44,538 nt of DNA from Hyphomicrobiales bacterium (GCA_021775495.1 JAJFHT010000005.1:1-44538), one strand, 5' to 3'. Counted from the stretch's first letter, positions 9,730 through 18,491 are shown. Translations and numbers: made by a program. Notes: generated by a model from the letters alone, not told the origin.

Positions 9730-10586
9730 ATATGAGCCCTGACGGCCTGCCACCGCTGCGGCAGGTGATAGACAAATACGGTCTGGCGGCCCGCAAATCC
9801 CTCGGCCAGAATTTCCTGCTAGATCTCAACCTGACCGGCAAAATTGCACGGGCGGCCGGTCTGGGTGATGCCACCGACGTCATTGAGGTTGGCCCCGGAC
9901 CCGGCGGACTCACCCGTGCTCTTCTGGCAAACAGCGCCACAAAGGTGGTCGCCATCGAGCGGGATCATCGCTGCCTCCCGGCGCTCGAGGATATCTCGAA
10001 GCGGTATCCCGGACGGCTGGAGATCATCTCCGCCGACGCCCTTGAACTTGATTTTGAGGAATTGGTGCAGCGCAGCTGCAGCGATGCTGCCGATATCCAG
10101 ATCGTCGCGAACCTGCCCTATAATATCGGCACGCAATTGTTGGTAAACTGGTTGTCGTCACCGGACTGGCCACCATTCTACAGCGCCATGACGCTGATGT
10201 TCCAGCGCGAGGTCGCCGAGCGCATCGTGGCGGAGCCAGGCGGCAAATCCTATGGCCGGCTCAGCGTCCTGGCGAATTGGCTCTGCGAAACGACAATTCT
10301 GTTCAATGTACCCCGCCAGGCATTTACGCCACCACCCAAGATAACGTCGTCGATTGTCCGGTTTGTTCCCAGACAACAGCCCCTGGCCGTTGATCCGAAG
10401 GCTCTGGCAAATGTGACACGCGCGGCATTCGGACAGCGGCGCAAAATGCTGCGGCAGAGTTTGAAAGCACTGGGGGGTGATGCGTTGTTGTCAGCGGCCG
10501 GCATCGATGGAACTCGCCGGGCCGAAACGCTGACCGTCGCCGAATTTGCGGCTCTGGCGAATACTCAATCCCGGACCTTGTCTTAG
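9726..10586 (+). CDS. rsmA: 16S rRNA (adenine(1518)-N6/adenine(1519)-N6)-dimethyltransferase
   Basis: Also known as KsgA. It dimethylates two adjacent adenines in the 3' terminal hairpin of 16S rRNA late in small-subunit assembly. The 286-residue protein shows [10 protein letters not shown] (25-33), the SAM-binding loop [10 protein letters not shown] (54-63) and the catalytic NLPYN (129-133). The GTG at 9726 overlaps the pdxA stop (GTGA), indicating translational coupling; an ATG six bases later is the alternative. It ends the lptD-surA-pdxA-rsmA run and converges with gmk. Confidence 0.96.
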   Translation: MNMSPDGLPPLRQVIDKYGLAARKSLGQNFLLDLNLTGKIARAAGLGDATDVIEVGPGPGGLTRALLANSATKVVAIERDHRCLPALEDISKRYPGRLEIISADALELDFEELVQRSCSDAADIQIVANLPYNIGTQLLVNWLSSPDWPPFYSAMTLMFQREVAERIVAEPGGKSYGRLSVLANWLCETTILFNVPRQAFTPPPKITSSIVRFVPRQQPLAVDPKALANVTRAAFGQRRKMLRQSLKALGGDALLSAAGIDGTRRAETLTVAEFAALANTQSRTLS

Positions 10587-10618
10587 AGAGTGTCTTTCTT
10601 CTACGGATACGCTCTAAG
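10582..10618. terminator. Hairpin shared by the convergent rsmA and gmk 3' ends
   Basis: CTTAGAGAGTGTC (10582-10594) pairs with GATACGCTCTAAG (10606-10618): 13 positions with one mismatch and one G-T pair, 11-base loop. The stop codon of rsmA lies in one arm and that of gmk in the other. There is no long T-run on either side, so a terminator role is likely from position but not proven. Confidence 0.5.
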
Positions 10619-11261
10619 TTTCAGTTAGTTCGGCAACAAAATCAAACAATCCGGGACGGCGGTCCCGCCTCAGCCGCTCCGCAGCGACAATCGCGCTGAC
10701 GGACGCGAATGCCCGGTCCAAATCTTCATTGATCACGACATAGTCGTAGCTGCGCCATTGGGCGATTTCGGCACGGGCGTTTTCAAGGCGCATTTCGATG
10801 GTGTCGGCAGAATCTTCAGCGCGTCGCTGCAGGCGGGCACGTAATTCCTTCATGGATGGCGGCAGGATGAATATCGGCACAACATCGCCGCGCATCTTCT
10901 CGACGACCTGATTGGCGCCCTGCCAGTCAATATCAAACAACATGTCGCGCCCTTCGGCCATCGCCTTCTCTACCGGTTCCCGGGGAGTTCCGTAGTTGTG
11001 ACCATGGACCTCCGCCCATTCCAGCAGGGATTCCGAGTCGCGCAGCCGCTCGAATTCGCGTCTGCTCACAAAGTGGTAGTGGTGCCCATTTATTTCGCTG
11101 CCACGACGTTCCCTGGTCGTCACACTGACCGAAATTTCCAGATTGGGGTCATTTTCGAGCAGATTGTGTGCGATTGTCGACTTGCCGGCCCCGGAAGGCG
11201 ACGACAAGACGAGCATGAGGCCGCGTCGCTTGATCTTTATGCCGGCCGATTGATCGGACAT
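10614..11261 (-). CDS. gmk: Guanylate kinase
   Basis: Phosphorylates GMP to GDP with ATP, essential for GTP, dGTP and (p)ppGpp pools. The 215-residue protein has the P-loop SPSGAGKST (21-29), the GMP-binding segment with [11 protein letters not shown] (46-56) and HYHF, and the lid region rich in Arg. Length and motifs match the bacterial family. The start has GGAG six bases upstream, placed within the end of yicC; only 3 bases separate the two genes. The yicC-gmk pairing is widespread in proteobacteria. Confidence 0.97.
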   Translation of the reverse strand: MSDQSAGIKIKRRGLMLVLSSPSGAGKSTIAHNLLENDPNLEISVSVTTRERRGSEINGHHYHFVSRREFERLRDSESLLEWAEVHGHNYGTPREPVEKAMAEGRDMLFDIDWQGANQVVEKMRGDVVPIFILPPSMKELRARLQRRAEDSADTIEMRLENARAEIAQWRSYDYVVINEDLDRAFASVSAIVAAERLRRDRRPGLFDFVAELTET

Positions 11262-11264
11262 CCG

Positions 11265-12152
11265 CTACTCCAGATTCTGTATCTGCTCTCTGAACTGATC
11301 GACCGTCGCTTTCAGTTCAAGCCCAATCGAGGTCAGTGATGCCGCATTGGACTTCGAACATAGTGTATTTGATTCGCGGTTGAATTCCTGCGCGAGAAAA
11401 TCGAGCCGGCGTCCGACCGGACCGCCCTCATCGAGCAGGGTACGCGCATTTTCAATGTGCGCGTTCAATCGATCGGTTTCCTCGCGAATATCGGCCTTTG
11501 TCGCCAGCAAAGCGGCCTCCATGTGAAGCCGGCTTTCATCAAGACCGGTGCCGGCCTCCATTAACACCGCGACCTGATCGGCCAGCCGCTGCCGTATCCG
11601 GTCCACGGACCGGGACGGATCCGCTTCGGCCCTCGACGTCAAAACTTCAATGGTGTCGATTGCGCCGGACAAAACACCTTGCAGCGCATCACCCTCACCG
11701 CAACGGGCTTCGACCAGGCGATCGAGCGCGTCCTCCAGTATTTTCAGGACAGAATCGTCGCGTTGCCTGCGCTTCTCTTCGTCCTGCTCGCCATCCGGCG
11801 CCAGAAGGACACCGCGTATGGAAAGCAGACCGTCGGCGGTCGCCGGTGCGCAGCCGGTTGACGCTACCAATTCGCTTGCCAGATCGGACATTTGTTTGAG
11901 GAAAGCATGATTGACGGCCGGTAGCGCCTCGATTTCCGCCGCCGTGATGGTCAGTCCGGCCTGAATGTTTCCGCGTTTGAATCTCGCCTGTATTGCCCGC
12001 CGGACCGGCTGTTCCAACCGTTCCATACCCTGCGGCAGGCGCACCCGCGCGTCGAGGCTCTTTCCGTTTACCGATTTCAGCTCCCAGGCGATGTCGGCGC
12101 CGTCTATGCTCTTGGAAGACCGGGCAAACCCGGTCATGCTCTGCAAGGCCAT
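11265..12152 (-). CDS. YicC/YloC family endoribonuclease
   Basis: A 295-residue protein with the hallmark N-terminus MALQSMTGFARS, the segment SVNGKSLDARVRLP (28-41), and the conserved C-terminal region LDFLAQEFNRESNTLCSKS (249-267). Members of this family act as endoribonucleases in E. coli and Bacillus. A very good ribosome site (GAGGAGGG) precedes the ATG. It sits between mltG and gmk on the same strand, with a 72-base gap from mltG and 3 bases to gmk. Confidence 0.93.
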   Translation of the reverse strand: MALQSMTGFARSSKSIDGADIAWELKSVNGKSLDARVRLPQGMERLEQPVRRAIQARFKRGNIQAGLTITAAEIEALPAVNHAFLKQMSDLASELVASTGCAPATADGLLSIRGVLLAPDGEQDEEKRRQRDDSVLKILEDALDRLVEARCGEGDALQGVLSGAIDTIEVLTSRAEADPSRSVDRIRQRLADQVAVLMEAGTGLDESRLHMEAALLATKADIREETDRLNAHIENARTLLDEGGPVGRRLDFLAQEFNRESNTLCSKSNAASLTSIGLELKATVDQFREQIQNLE

Positions 12153-12224
12153 TTTGCCCTCCTCGGAAACGGCACCGCACGGCTGACGTCGGTGATAACT
12201 CGTGCAGTGGAATCGCGCTTGATC

Positions 12225-13391
12225 CTATTCGGCCGGTTTTTCGGCGTTCTTCGCCGCTTCCTCGCGGCGCTGCTTCTCGATCCGGCGCCATCGAGCGACG
12301 TTTTCATTGTGCTCTTTCAATGTGCTCGCGAAGGCATGTCCACCCGAACCATCGGCAACAAAATAGAGATCTGCCGTCCGTGAAGGGTTGGCAACCGCCT
12401 CCAGTGAAGCACGGCCCGGATTGGCGATGGGCGCCGGCGGCAATCCATCAATGGTATAGGTATTATAAGGCGTGGGTTTCTCGATATCGGACTTGTAGAT
12501 CGGGCGGTCGGACGGCTTTCCCTTGCCGCCAAACAGGCCGTAGATGATCGTCGGATCGGATTGCAGCCGCATTCCACGTTTCAGCCGGTTGATGAACACC
12601 GCTGCAACCCGGCTCCGTTCGTCGGCGATCGCGGTTTCTTTTTCAACAATTGATGCCAGGGTCACGAACTCGTTGATGTTTTCGACCGGAAGGTTGTCAG
12701 CGCGCCGTTCCCAAATGCTTTTCACCAGCCGGTCCTGATCAGTGATCATCTTTTTGATGATGTCTTTGCGGGTGGTTCCGCGGGTGAACCGCATGGTATC
12801 GGCAATCAGCATGCCTTCGGTCGGCATATCGGCCGGCATCTCGCCAACCAGAATGCCGTCTTTGGCGATTTTCTGGAATGTCTGCACGACCGTGTAACCT
12901 TCCGGTATCGTCAGCGAATAGAGCACCGACCGGCCGCTCTTGAGCAGCTCCATGATGTCGTACATCGAAGCGTTGGCGGGGATCTCATACTCACCGGCTT
13001 TTAATGATCCGTCACTGCCTGAAACCCTGGTTCCGATTGCGAACACCCGCGCATCGCTGATTAGATTCCGGCGCTCCAGCGCTTCGGCAATGGTCGAAAC
13101 ACCCGTGTTTCGGCGAACCATGAACAAGGTCGCGTCTTTTGCAGGGCCGGCGCTTTCGAATTCGAGTTTGCCAAGATAGAACGCCATCCCGGCGACCAGG
13201 ATGAACAGCACCACGCCGGATATCACGAAATTGAGCAGGATGACAAAACGGTTGCGGGCGTAGCGGGAGCGTTTTGGCGGCGGCGCGCCCGCCTCCAAGG
13301 CCAACGGATCAGCCGTTGACGCAGGAATGATGGGTTTTCGCGCGTCGGGCGTAATGTCGAGATTGTCGCGGTTGCCGGTAGAAGTGCTCAT
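12225..13391 (-). CDS. mltG: Endolytic murein transglycosylase MltG
   Basis: An inner-membrane enzyme that cuts nascent glycan strands and helps set their length. It has a 45-residue proline-rich cytoplasmic N-terminus, one membrane helix (about 48-72), a LysM-like subdomain (about 90-155), and the catalytic YceG domain with SIVEKE (247-252, active Glu 250), followed by RLQSDPT and the PxxNPG-like block APIANPGRASLEAV. A charged tail extends past the family core (about 365-388). The usual EG-x-L-x-PDTY element reads EGMLIADTMRF. In many alphaproteobacteria mltG lies just downstream of fabF, as here. Confidence 0.95.
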   Translation of the reverse strand: MSTSTGNRDNLDITPDARKPIIPASTADPLALEAGAPPPKRSRYARNRFVILLNFVISGVVLFILVAGMAFYLGKLEFESAGPAKDATLFMVRRNTGVSTIAEALERRNLISDARVFAIGTRVSGSDGSLKAGEYEIPANASMYDIMELLKSGRSVLYSLTIPEGYTVVQTFQKIAKDGILVGEMPADMPTEGMLIADTMRFTRGTTRKDIIKKMITDQDRLVKSIWERRADNLPVENINEFVTLASIVEKETAIADERSRVAAVFINRLKRGMRLQSDPTIIYGLFGGKGKPSDRPIYKSDIEKPTPYNTYTIDGLPPAPIANPGRASLEAVANPSRTADLYFVADGSGGHAFASTLKEHNENVARWRRIEKQRREEAAKNAEKPAE

Positions 13392-13436
13392 CGTCTGCCT
13401 GTCGTGCCGGGATCACATTTGAACCATGTTGCCAGC

Positions 13437-13515
13437 CAATTGACTATTTCCGTTTCATCAACATCTAATGTCAATTGTGGCGAAACGGCGAATATCCAAT
13501 TGCCACATGCAATTG
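13437..13515. repeat. Four CAATTG palindromes in the fabF-mltG spacer
   Basis: CAATTG occurs at 13437-13442, 13472-13477, 13497-13502 and 13510-13515, the last directly abutting the fabF stop. The first two form a longer inverted repeat, CAATTGAC with GTCAATTG. A further TGTGGC/GCCACA pair links the second and third. This may be a processing or termination structure after fabF, or a protein-binding cluster before mltG. Confidence 0.45.
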
Positions 13516-14778
13516 TCAGGAGTCCAGCCGCCGAAACACGACGGAAGCATTGGTGCCGCCAAAACCGAACGAATTCGACAGTGCCACGTCAACTTTGCGC
13601 TTGCGAGGGGTGTTCGGCACCAGGTCGATCGACGTCTCGGCATCCGGATTGTCCAGATTCAGTGTTGCTGGAACAATCTGATCGCGGATCGCAAGAATCG
13701 AAAAGATTGCCTCGACCGCTCCGGCAGCACCCAGCAAATGACCGATCGACGATTTTGTCGACGACATCGATACCTGCTCCCGGTCGTTGCCCATTAGCCG
13801 TTCTACGGCCGCAAGTTCAATCGTGTCAGCCATGGTCGATGTACCATGCGCATTGATATAGTCGACATCGGCAGGCGCCAGCCCTGCCCGCTTCAGCGCC
13901 ATGGTCATACAACGATAGGCACCATCCCCGTCCGGCGCCGGCGCTGTGATATGAAACGCATCACCCGACAGTCCGTAGCCGATGATCTCGGCATAGATCT
14001 TCGCGCCACGTGCTTTCGCATGTTCCAGCTCCTCAAGCACCACGACCCCTGCGCCTTCCCCAATAACAAAGCCATCCCGGTCACGGTCATAGGGGCGCGA
14101 CGCAATTTGCGGGGTGTCATTATACTTGGTCGACAATGCTTTGCATGCGGCAAATCCCGCCAGGGAAAGCCTGTCGATCGGCGATTCTGCCCCACCGGCC
14201 ACCATTACGTCGGCATCGCCGAACATGATCAGCCTGGAGGCGTCTCCGATGGCATGGGCTCCGGTCGAACAGGCCGTCACGACAGCATGGTTCGGTCCTT
14301 TGAGCTGGTGTCGGATAGAGACCTGGCCGGAAACCAGGTTTATGATGTTTCCGGGGATAAAAAACGGTGAAACCCGTCTAGGGCCGCGCTCTTTCAGGAT
14401 AATGGCATTTTGTGCAATGCCATCGATGCCGCCGATGCCCGAGCCGATCATGACACCGGTGGCATTCTGATCATCGGCAGATTCGGGCTGCCACCCGGCG
14501 TCTTTCAACGCTTCGTCGGCGGCCGCGATACCGTATAAAATGTAATCGCCGATCTTGCGCTGCTCCTTGGGTGCCAGAACCAGATCCGGGCTGAATGTCC
14601 CATCGGTTCCGTCCCCACGCGGCACACAATTGGCGATCTTGCTCGGCAGATCGTCCACTTCGAAAGTGTCAATCCGCCGTGCGGCATTTTTGCTCGCCAG
14701 CAATTGTGCCCAACTGTGCTCGACACCCGAACCCAGAGGGGAAACCATCCCCATTCCGGTAACAACTACTCGGCGCAT
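13516..14778 (-). CDS. fabF: Beta-ketoacyl-ACP synthase II
   Basis: Condenses malonyl-ACP with growing acyl-ACP in type II fatty acid synthesis. Starting at MRRVVVTGMGMVSPLG the protein has 420 residues. The catalytic triad is visible: Cys 170 in TACSTGAH, His 311 in NAHGTSTMADT, and His 347 in SSIGHLLG, with Lys 342 nearby. The open frame continues 12 codons upstream to 14814, but the family start is the ATG at 14776-14778, preceded by GGAAG. It follows acpP with a 159-base spacer that contains a strong hairpin. Identity with FabF rather than FabB rests on its length and its place behind acpP. Confidence 0.95.
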   Translation of the reverse strand: MRRVVVTGMGMVSPLGSGVEHSWAQLLASKNAARRIDTFEVDDLPSKIANCVPRGDGTDGTFSPDLVLAPKEQRKIGDYILYGIAAADEALKDAGWQPESADDQNATGVMIGSGIGGIDGIAQNAIILKERGPRRVSPFFIPGNIINLVSGQVSIRHQLKGPNHAVVTACSTGAHAIGDASRLIMFGDADVMVAGGAESPIDRLSLAGFAACKALSTKYNDTPQIASRPYDRDRDGFVIGEGAGVVVLEELEHAKARGAKIYAEIIGYGLSGDAFHITAPAPDGDGAYRCMTMALKRAGLAPADVDYINAHGTSTMADTIELAAVERLMGNDREQVSMSSTKSSIGHLLGAAGAVEAIFSILAIRDQIVPATLNLDNPDAETSIDLVPNTPRKRKVDVALSNSFGFGGTNASVVFRRLDS

Positions 14779-14863
14779 GAACACTTCCATTTCGTCGTGC
14801 CGGACACGCCACACCAGCCGTTTTTCAGCAACGGTTTGGCACGGTCAGGCCATTGAATCCCAG

Positions 14864-14885
14864 TCCACCGAAATCCTTCGGTGGA
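14864..14885. repeat. Strong hairpin between acpP and fabF
   Basis: CCACCGAA (14865-14872) and TTCGGTGG (14877-14884) are exact reverse complements separated by 4 bases, with a flanking T-A pair (14864/14885). It lies about 55-75 bases after the acpP stop. No T-run follows on the minus strand, so it may be an attenuator or an RNA-stabilising 3' structure giving more acpP than fabF message, not a full stop. Confidence 0.55.
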
Positions 14886-14937
14886 ATTCAATTTTTTGGA
14901 AGGGGAATGCCGCACGTTATGCGATCAGCGTTTGCCG

Positions 14938-15174
14938 TCAGGCAGTCGCTTTGTCGATGAATTTGACGGCATCACCAACCGTCAGGATGGTTTCAGCGGC
15001 ATCATCGGGAATTTCGACACCAAATTCTTCTTCAAATGCCATAACCAGCTCGACCGTATCGAGACTGTCTGCGCCCAGATCGTCGATGAAGCTTGCACCC
15101 TCGGCAACTTTCTCGGCTTCAACTCCAAGATGTTCAATAACAATCTTTTTGACGCGTTCTGCGGTATCGCTCAT
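14938..15174 (-). CDS. acpP: Acyl carrier protein
   Basis: A 78-residue acidic carrier of acyl chains in fatty acid and lipid synthesis. The phosphopantetheine attachment site is Ser 37 in GADSLDTVE. The frame is open for another 21 codons upstream, but [12 protein letters not shown] at 15174 is the normal start and has GAGGG seven bases before it. It sits between fabG and fabF on the same strand with long spacers on both sides (289 and 159 bases), so it probably has its own promoter in addition to read-through. Confidence 0.97.
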   Translation of the reverse strand: MSDTAERVKKIVIEHLGVEAEKVAEGASFIDDLGADSLDTVELVMAFEEEFGVEIPDDAAETILTVGDAVKFIDKATA

Positions 15175-15292
15175 TTCCGAACCCTCGGCTTCCATTGTTT
15201 CTATGTCTTGGTTAGCGACACCATCACCGCTAATCAAGCCGAAAGATACCTGTTAAGACATCCCGCCTTAACTGTCCGGTATCTTGTGAGGT

Positions 15293-15306
15293 GTTCCCTA
15301 GGGAAC
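15293..15306. promoter_or_regulatory. Perfect 14-bp palindrome upstream of acpP
   Basis: GTTCCCTAGGGAAC is a perfect palindrome about 120 bases before the acpP start, within the fabG-acpP spacer. The position suits an operator for a lipid-responsive regulator, but I do not recognise the motif and no regulator gene lies beside it. Confidence 0.35.
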
Positions 15307-15463
15307 GTTTAGACGAACCGGTATTGCCCCCCAATTCGCCGGAGTCGGGCGCGGCTTATCATGAAATCTCATGGTGGCAAAGCCGAAATCCGCCGAACCT
15401 ATGCGCCAACATCGCCGGGCAGTGCCGAGGCGTATCAGATTGCCGCCCAGGCAGCCCGATGCG

Positions 15464-16201
15464 TCAGATCATTGCCATGCCGCCATTCACATGCAGCGTC
15501 TGGCCGGTCATGTAGGCGGCTTCATCGGAAGCAAGATAGACAACCGCCGATGCTACCTCGGCCCCGGTCCCCATGCGCTTCATTGGGATCGCACCCATGA
15601 TGGCTTCTTTTTGCTTGTCGTTCAGTTTTTCCGTCATGGCCGACGTGATGAAGCCCGGCGCAACGCAATTCACCGTGACATTGCGACTGGCGATCTCCTG
15701 ACCGAGCGATTTGGAAAATCCGATCATACCCGCCTTCGAGGCGCAATAGTTGGACTGACCCGGATTGCCGGTGACACCGACCACAGAGCTGATGTTGATG
15801 ATACGACCATATCGGCGCCGCATCATTGGATGCGTAATTTCGCGTGTCAGACGGAATACCGCGGTCAGGTTGACTTCCAGAACAGCATCCCAGTCGGCGT
15901 CCGACATACGGACAAACAGGCCGTCCCGGGTAATGCCGGCATTGTTGACCAGTATGTCGACGCCCTCCAATTCCGCCTCGGCCTTTTTTCCGAGCTCCGT
16001 GACGGATTGGCGGTCGGACAGATCTGCCGGAAACAGCTTGACCCGATCTCCAAGGGCATCACCGAGTTCCTGCAGTTTTTCAACCCTGGTGCCATGCAAT
16101 CCGACCGTTGCGCCTCGGGCGTGCAGCATCCGGGCGATGTGCTCTCCGATACCACCCGATGCCCCGGTTATCAGCGCCTTGCGGCCATTCAAGTCAAACA
16201 T
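15464..16201 (-). CDS. fabG: 3-oxoacyl-[acyl-carrier-protein] reductase
   Basis: NADPH-dependent reductase of the fatty acid elongation cycle; 245 residues from MFDLNGRKALITG. The cofactor loop is TGASGGIG (12-19), NNAG is at 86-89, and the catalytic set is Ser 139, Tyr 152 and Lys 156. The open frame runs to 16303 through fabD sequence; the ATG at 16199-16201, with AGGG seven bases upstream, fits the family length. A 70-base gap follows fabD, so the pair is probably one transcript. Confidence 0.96.
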   Translation of the reverse strand: MFDLNGRKALITGASGGIGEHIARMLHARGATVGLHGTRVEKLQELGDALGDRVKLFPADLSDRQSVTELGKKAEAELEGVDILVNNAGITRDGLFVRMSDADWDAVLEVNLTAVFRLTREITHPMMRRRYGRIINISSVVGVTGNPGQSNYCASKAGMIGFSKSLGQEIASRNVTVNCVAPGFITSAMTEKLNDKQKEAIMGAIPMKRMGTGAEVASAVVYLASDEAAYMTGQTLHVNGGMAMI

Positions 16202-16271
16202 GGTTCGTCCCTTTTTCAATTGTTCATCGCCGATCATCGGCGAGGCGCTGCAATGGCAGCGGGCGTCATCA

Positions 16272-17213
16272 TTATGACAGGGCTGCCATAGCTGCTTCCA
16301 CATCGGCCGGCGATCCGACTGAGATGCCGGTCAAGCTTCTGTCTATGCGTCGCGCCAGACCGGTCAACACTTTTCCGGCGCCAACTTCGTAAATGGTCTC
16401 AATCCCATTGCCGGCAAACCATTCAATGGTTTCACGCCAACGGACGCGGCCAGTGACCTGTTCAACCAGCCGGCTTGCAATTTCTGCCGGATCAGTCGTC
16501 GGCGAGACCGCAACATTCGAAACGACCGGCACGACCGGCGCAGCGGCTGTGACATCGGCCAGCGCCTGGCGCATAGCTTCGCCGGCTGGAGCCATCAGAG
16601 CGGAATGAAACGGTGCCGAGACCGGCAACATGAGCGCGCGTTTCGCACCGCGTTCGCTGGCCAGAGCAGCGGCCCGTTCAACCGCGGCTTTTGACCCGGA
16701 AATCACCAGCTGACCACCGCCATTGTCATTTGCGATCTGGCAGATGGCATCCTGCGCGCTTTCGCTGCATACCGCCTCAACATCGGCTTGCTCCATACCG
16801 ATGATGGCCGCCATCGCACCCTCACCGACCGGGACGGCCTGTTGCATGGCATTTCCTCTGGTGCGCAGCAACCGTGCGGTGTCGGCAAGCGAATAAACGC
16901 CGGCAGCACACAGGGCGGAGTATTCCCCCAAAGAGTGACCGGCCACGAACGCAACGCGATCTGCAATATTCAAACCGCCGGCCTCCATTGCCCGAATGGC
17001 AGCCATCGAGACCGCCATCAATGCCGGCTGCGCATTGGCGGTCAGGGTCAAAACGTCATCGGGCCCTTCCCACATAGTGGTCGAGAGTTTCTCCCCCAAT
17101 GCGTCGTCAACTTCCTCGAACACCGCACTTGCCTGTGGAAAACTGTCGGCGAGCTCACGCCCCATGCCGACGACCTGACTGCCCTGCCCGGGGAACGTAA
17201 ATGCGATGGCCAT
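16272..17213 (-). CDS. fabD: Malonyl-CoA-acyl carrier protein transacylase
   Basis: Transfers malonate from CoA to ACP, supplying two-carbon units to FabF and related synthases. The 313-residue protein shows the opening FPGQGSQ (7-13), the nucleophile Ser 94 in GHSLGEY, and the active-site His 203 in APFHSALM. No strong ribosome site precedes the ATG. It is the first gene of the minus-strand fabD-fabG-acpP-fabF group and is divergent from rpsF. Confidence 0.96.
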   Translation of the reverse strand: MAIAFTFPGQGSQVVGMGRELADSFPQASAVFEEVDDALGEKLSTTMWEGPDDVLTLTANAQPALMAVSMAAIRAMEAGGLNIADRVAFVAGHSLGEYSALCAAGVYSLADTARLLRTRGNAMQQAVPVGEGAMAAIIGMEQADVEAVCSESAQDAICQIANDNGGGQLVISGSKAAVERAAALASERGAKRALMLPVSAPFHSALMAPAGEAMRQALADVTAAAPVVPVVSNVAVSPTTDPAEIASRLVEQVTGRVRWRETIEWFAGNGIETIYEVGAGKVLTGLARRIDRSLTGISVGSPADVEAAMAALS

Positions 17214-17372
17214 GTTCAGGCGCTCCGTACTGCTGCTGCTGTTGCCATGCCGTGTGACGTAACCCGAGCCGGAGTGTCAAGGTTTTTGAGGCAATAGCGC
17301 ATCGAAGCCGATATCACTCGACGATTTCGCGGCGCAAGGATCAGACAGATCCGATCGCTTTGATTCTGCCTC

Positions 17373-17400
17373 TTGCGCAATGCACAAAACCGGTTATAAC
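17373..17400 (+). promoter_or_regulatory. Candidate promoter for the rpsF-rpsR operon
   Basis: TTGCGC (17373-17378) and TATAAC (17395-17400) are separated by 16 bases, a good vegetative-type pair. Transcription would start near 17407 and leave a leader of about 215 bases before rpsF. The 159 bases between fabD and this promoter show no gene and should hold the fabD promoter, which I could not place. Confidence 0.6.
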
Positions 17401-17406
17401 GCGCGC

Positions 17407-17622
17407 TTCCGCTGGTCCCAGCTGGGGGCTGAACGGAGGGTCGGGTGTTTTCACACTTGTGAAAGCGCCATGAACAGAAACCGAAAGGGTTTCGGCCTCC
17501 CGTGTCTCCGCTCTCGACCAACTCTACGTCTGTGCCTTTCTTCGCCGCAATATGCGGAAGAGACAAGTCGCAGAGGCTTAGCCGCAGGGTCCAGCAGGAT
17601 GAAACGAAGCAAAGGCAAAACG
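17407..17622 (+). promoter_or_regulatory. Structured leader of the rpsF message
   Basis: The long untranslated region carries two clear hairpins: TTTCACA/TGTGAAA (17449-17464) and GAAACC/GGTTTC with a 5-base loop (17477-17493). In many bacteria the S6-S18 complex binds its own rpsF leader to repress translation, so such a role is plausible. I could not match the known consensus by eye. Confidence 0.4.
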
Positions 17623-18048
17623 ATGAATCTTTATGAACATGTGTTTCTTGCCCGGCAGGACCTGTCTCAACAGCAGGTCGAAGCCCTTGTCGATCAGTAC
17701 AAGGGTGTGGTCGAGGCAAATGGCGGGTCAATTGGACGCGTCGAAAACTGGGGTCTGAAATCCCTGGCTTACCGGATCCGGAAGAACCGCAAGGCGCATT
17801 ATACGCTGATGGACCTGACGGCTCCCGCAGATGCGGTGCAGGAACTTGAGCGGCAGATGCGGCTCAACGAAGATGTGCTGCGCTACATGACCATCCGCGT
17901 CGCGGCGCATGAGGAAGGTCCTTCCGCAATGCTCGCCAAGCGTGACCGGGACGACCGCGGCCGCGGCGACCGTGATCGTGGTGGACGTGGCGGCGACCGG
18001 GACCGTCGTCCGCCGCGCGATGCAAAACCAGCCGAGGGAGCAGAATAA
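17623..18048 (+). CDS. rpsF: 30S ribosomal protein S6
   Basis: A 141-residue small-subunit protein that pairs with S18 on the platform of the 30S subunit. The core (1-95) has the family start [15 protein letters not shown] and the segment [15 protein letters not shown]. The tail (106-141) is almost wholly Arg, Asp and Gly, then a short acidic end; long charged tails are usual in alphaproteobacterial S6. The frame is open far upstream, but the start at 17623 gives the family N-terminus. An ATG at 17599 with AGCAGG right before it is possible but unlikely. rpsR follows without any gap. Confidence 0.95.
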   Translation: MNLYEHVFLARQDLSQQQVEALVDQYKGVVEANGGSIGRVENWGLKSLAYRIRKNRKAHYTLMDLTAPADAVQELERQMRLNEDVLRYMTIRVAAHEEGPSAMLAKRDRDDRGRGDRDRGGRGGDRDRRPPRDAKPAEGAE

Positions 18049-18297
18049 ATGGTCGATATCAATCAAATCCCGACTCGGCGCCCGTTTCATCGCCGCCGCA
18101 AAACCTGCCCGTTTTCCGGCGAGAATGCGCCGAAAATCGATCATAAGGACGTGCGGTTGCTGCAGCGCTACATTTCCGAGCGCGGCAAGATCGTTCCCTC
18201 GCGCATCACGGCGGTCAGCCAGAAGAAGCAGCGCGAGTTGACCAAAGCCATCAAACGCGCCCGGTTCCTCGGGCTCCTGCCTTACATCGTAAAGTAA
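18049..18297 (+). CDS. rpsR: 30S ribosomal protein S18
   Basis: An 82-residue basic protein. The [19 protein letters not shown] segment (15-33) and the C-terminal block [14 protein letters not shown] are diagnostic of S18. The ATG directly follows the rpsF stop codon (TAAATG), consistent with coupled synthesis of the S6-S18 heterodimer. Confidence 0.97.
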   Translation: MVDINQIPTRRPFHRRRKTCPFSGENAPKIDHKDVRLLQRYISERGKIVPSRITAVSQKKQRELTKAIKRARFLGLLPYIVK

Positions 18298-18309
18298 GGC
18301 CGCAGATTC

Positions 18310-18367
18310 GGCCGGAGGGTTTCCGATCCTCCGGCCAACGGTAATTCACGGTGGGCGTGAATTGCCG
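18310..18367 (+). repeat. Tandem hairpins after rpsR
   Basis: Hairpin one: GGCCGGAGG (18310-18318) with CCTCCGGCC (18328-18336), a perfect 9-bp stem. Hairpin two: CGGTAATTCACG (18339-18350) with CGTGAATTGCCG (18356-18367), 12 pairs including one G-T, 5-base loop. Only two bases separate them. The first T-run (five T) comes 8 bases after the second hairpin, so they may reduce read-through into the next gene or protect the rpsF-rpsR 3' end. Confidence 0.55.
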
Positions 18368-18491
18368 ACCAGGATTTTTCCGCCCCGTCAATCGACCGCC
18401 GGCTGAGAATTCCTGACCAACCCAAGTTGGGGCAATACCTGCGATCTTGATTCAGGAAATGCCTCTAACTGCTTGATAAAGCAGGACAGCG

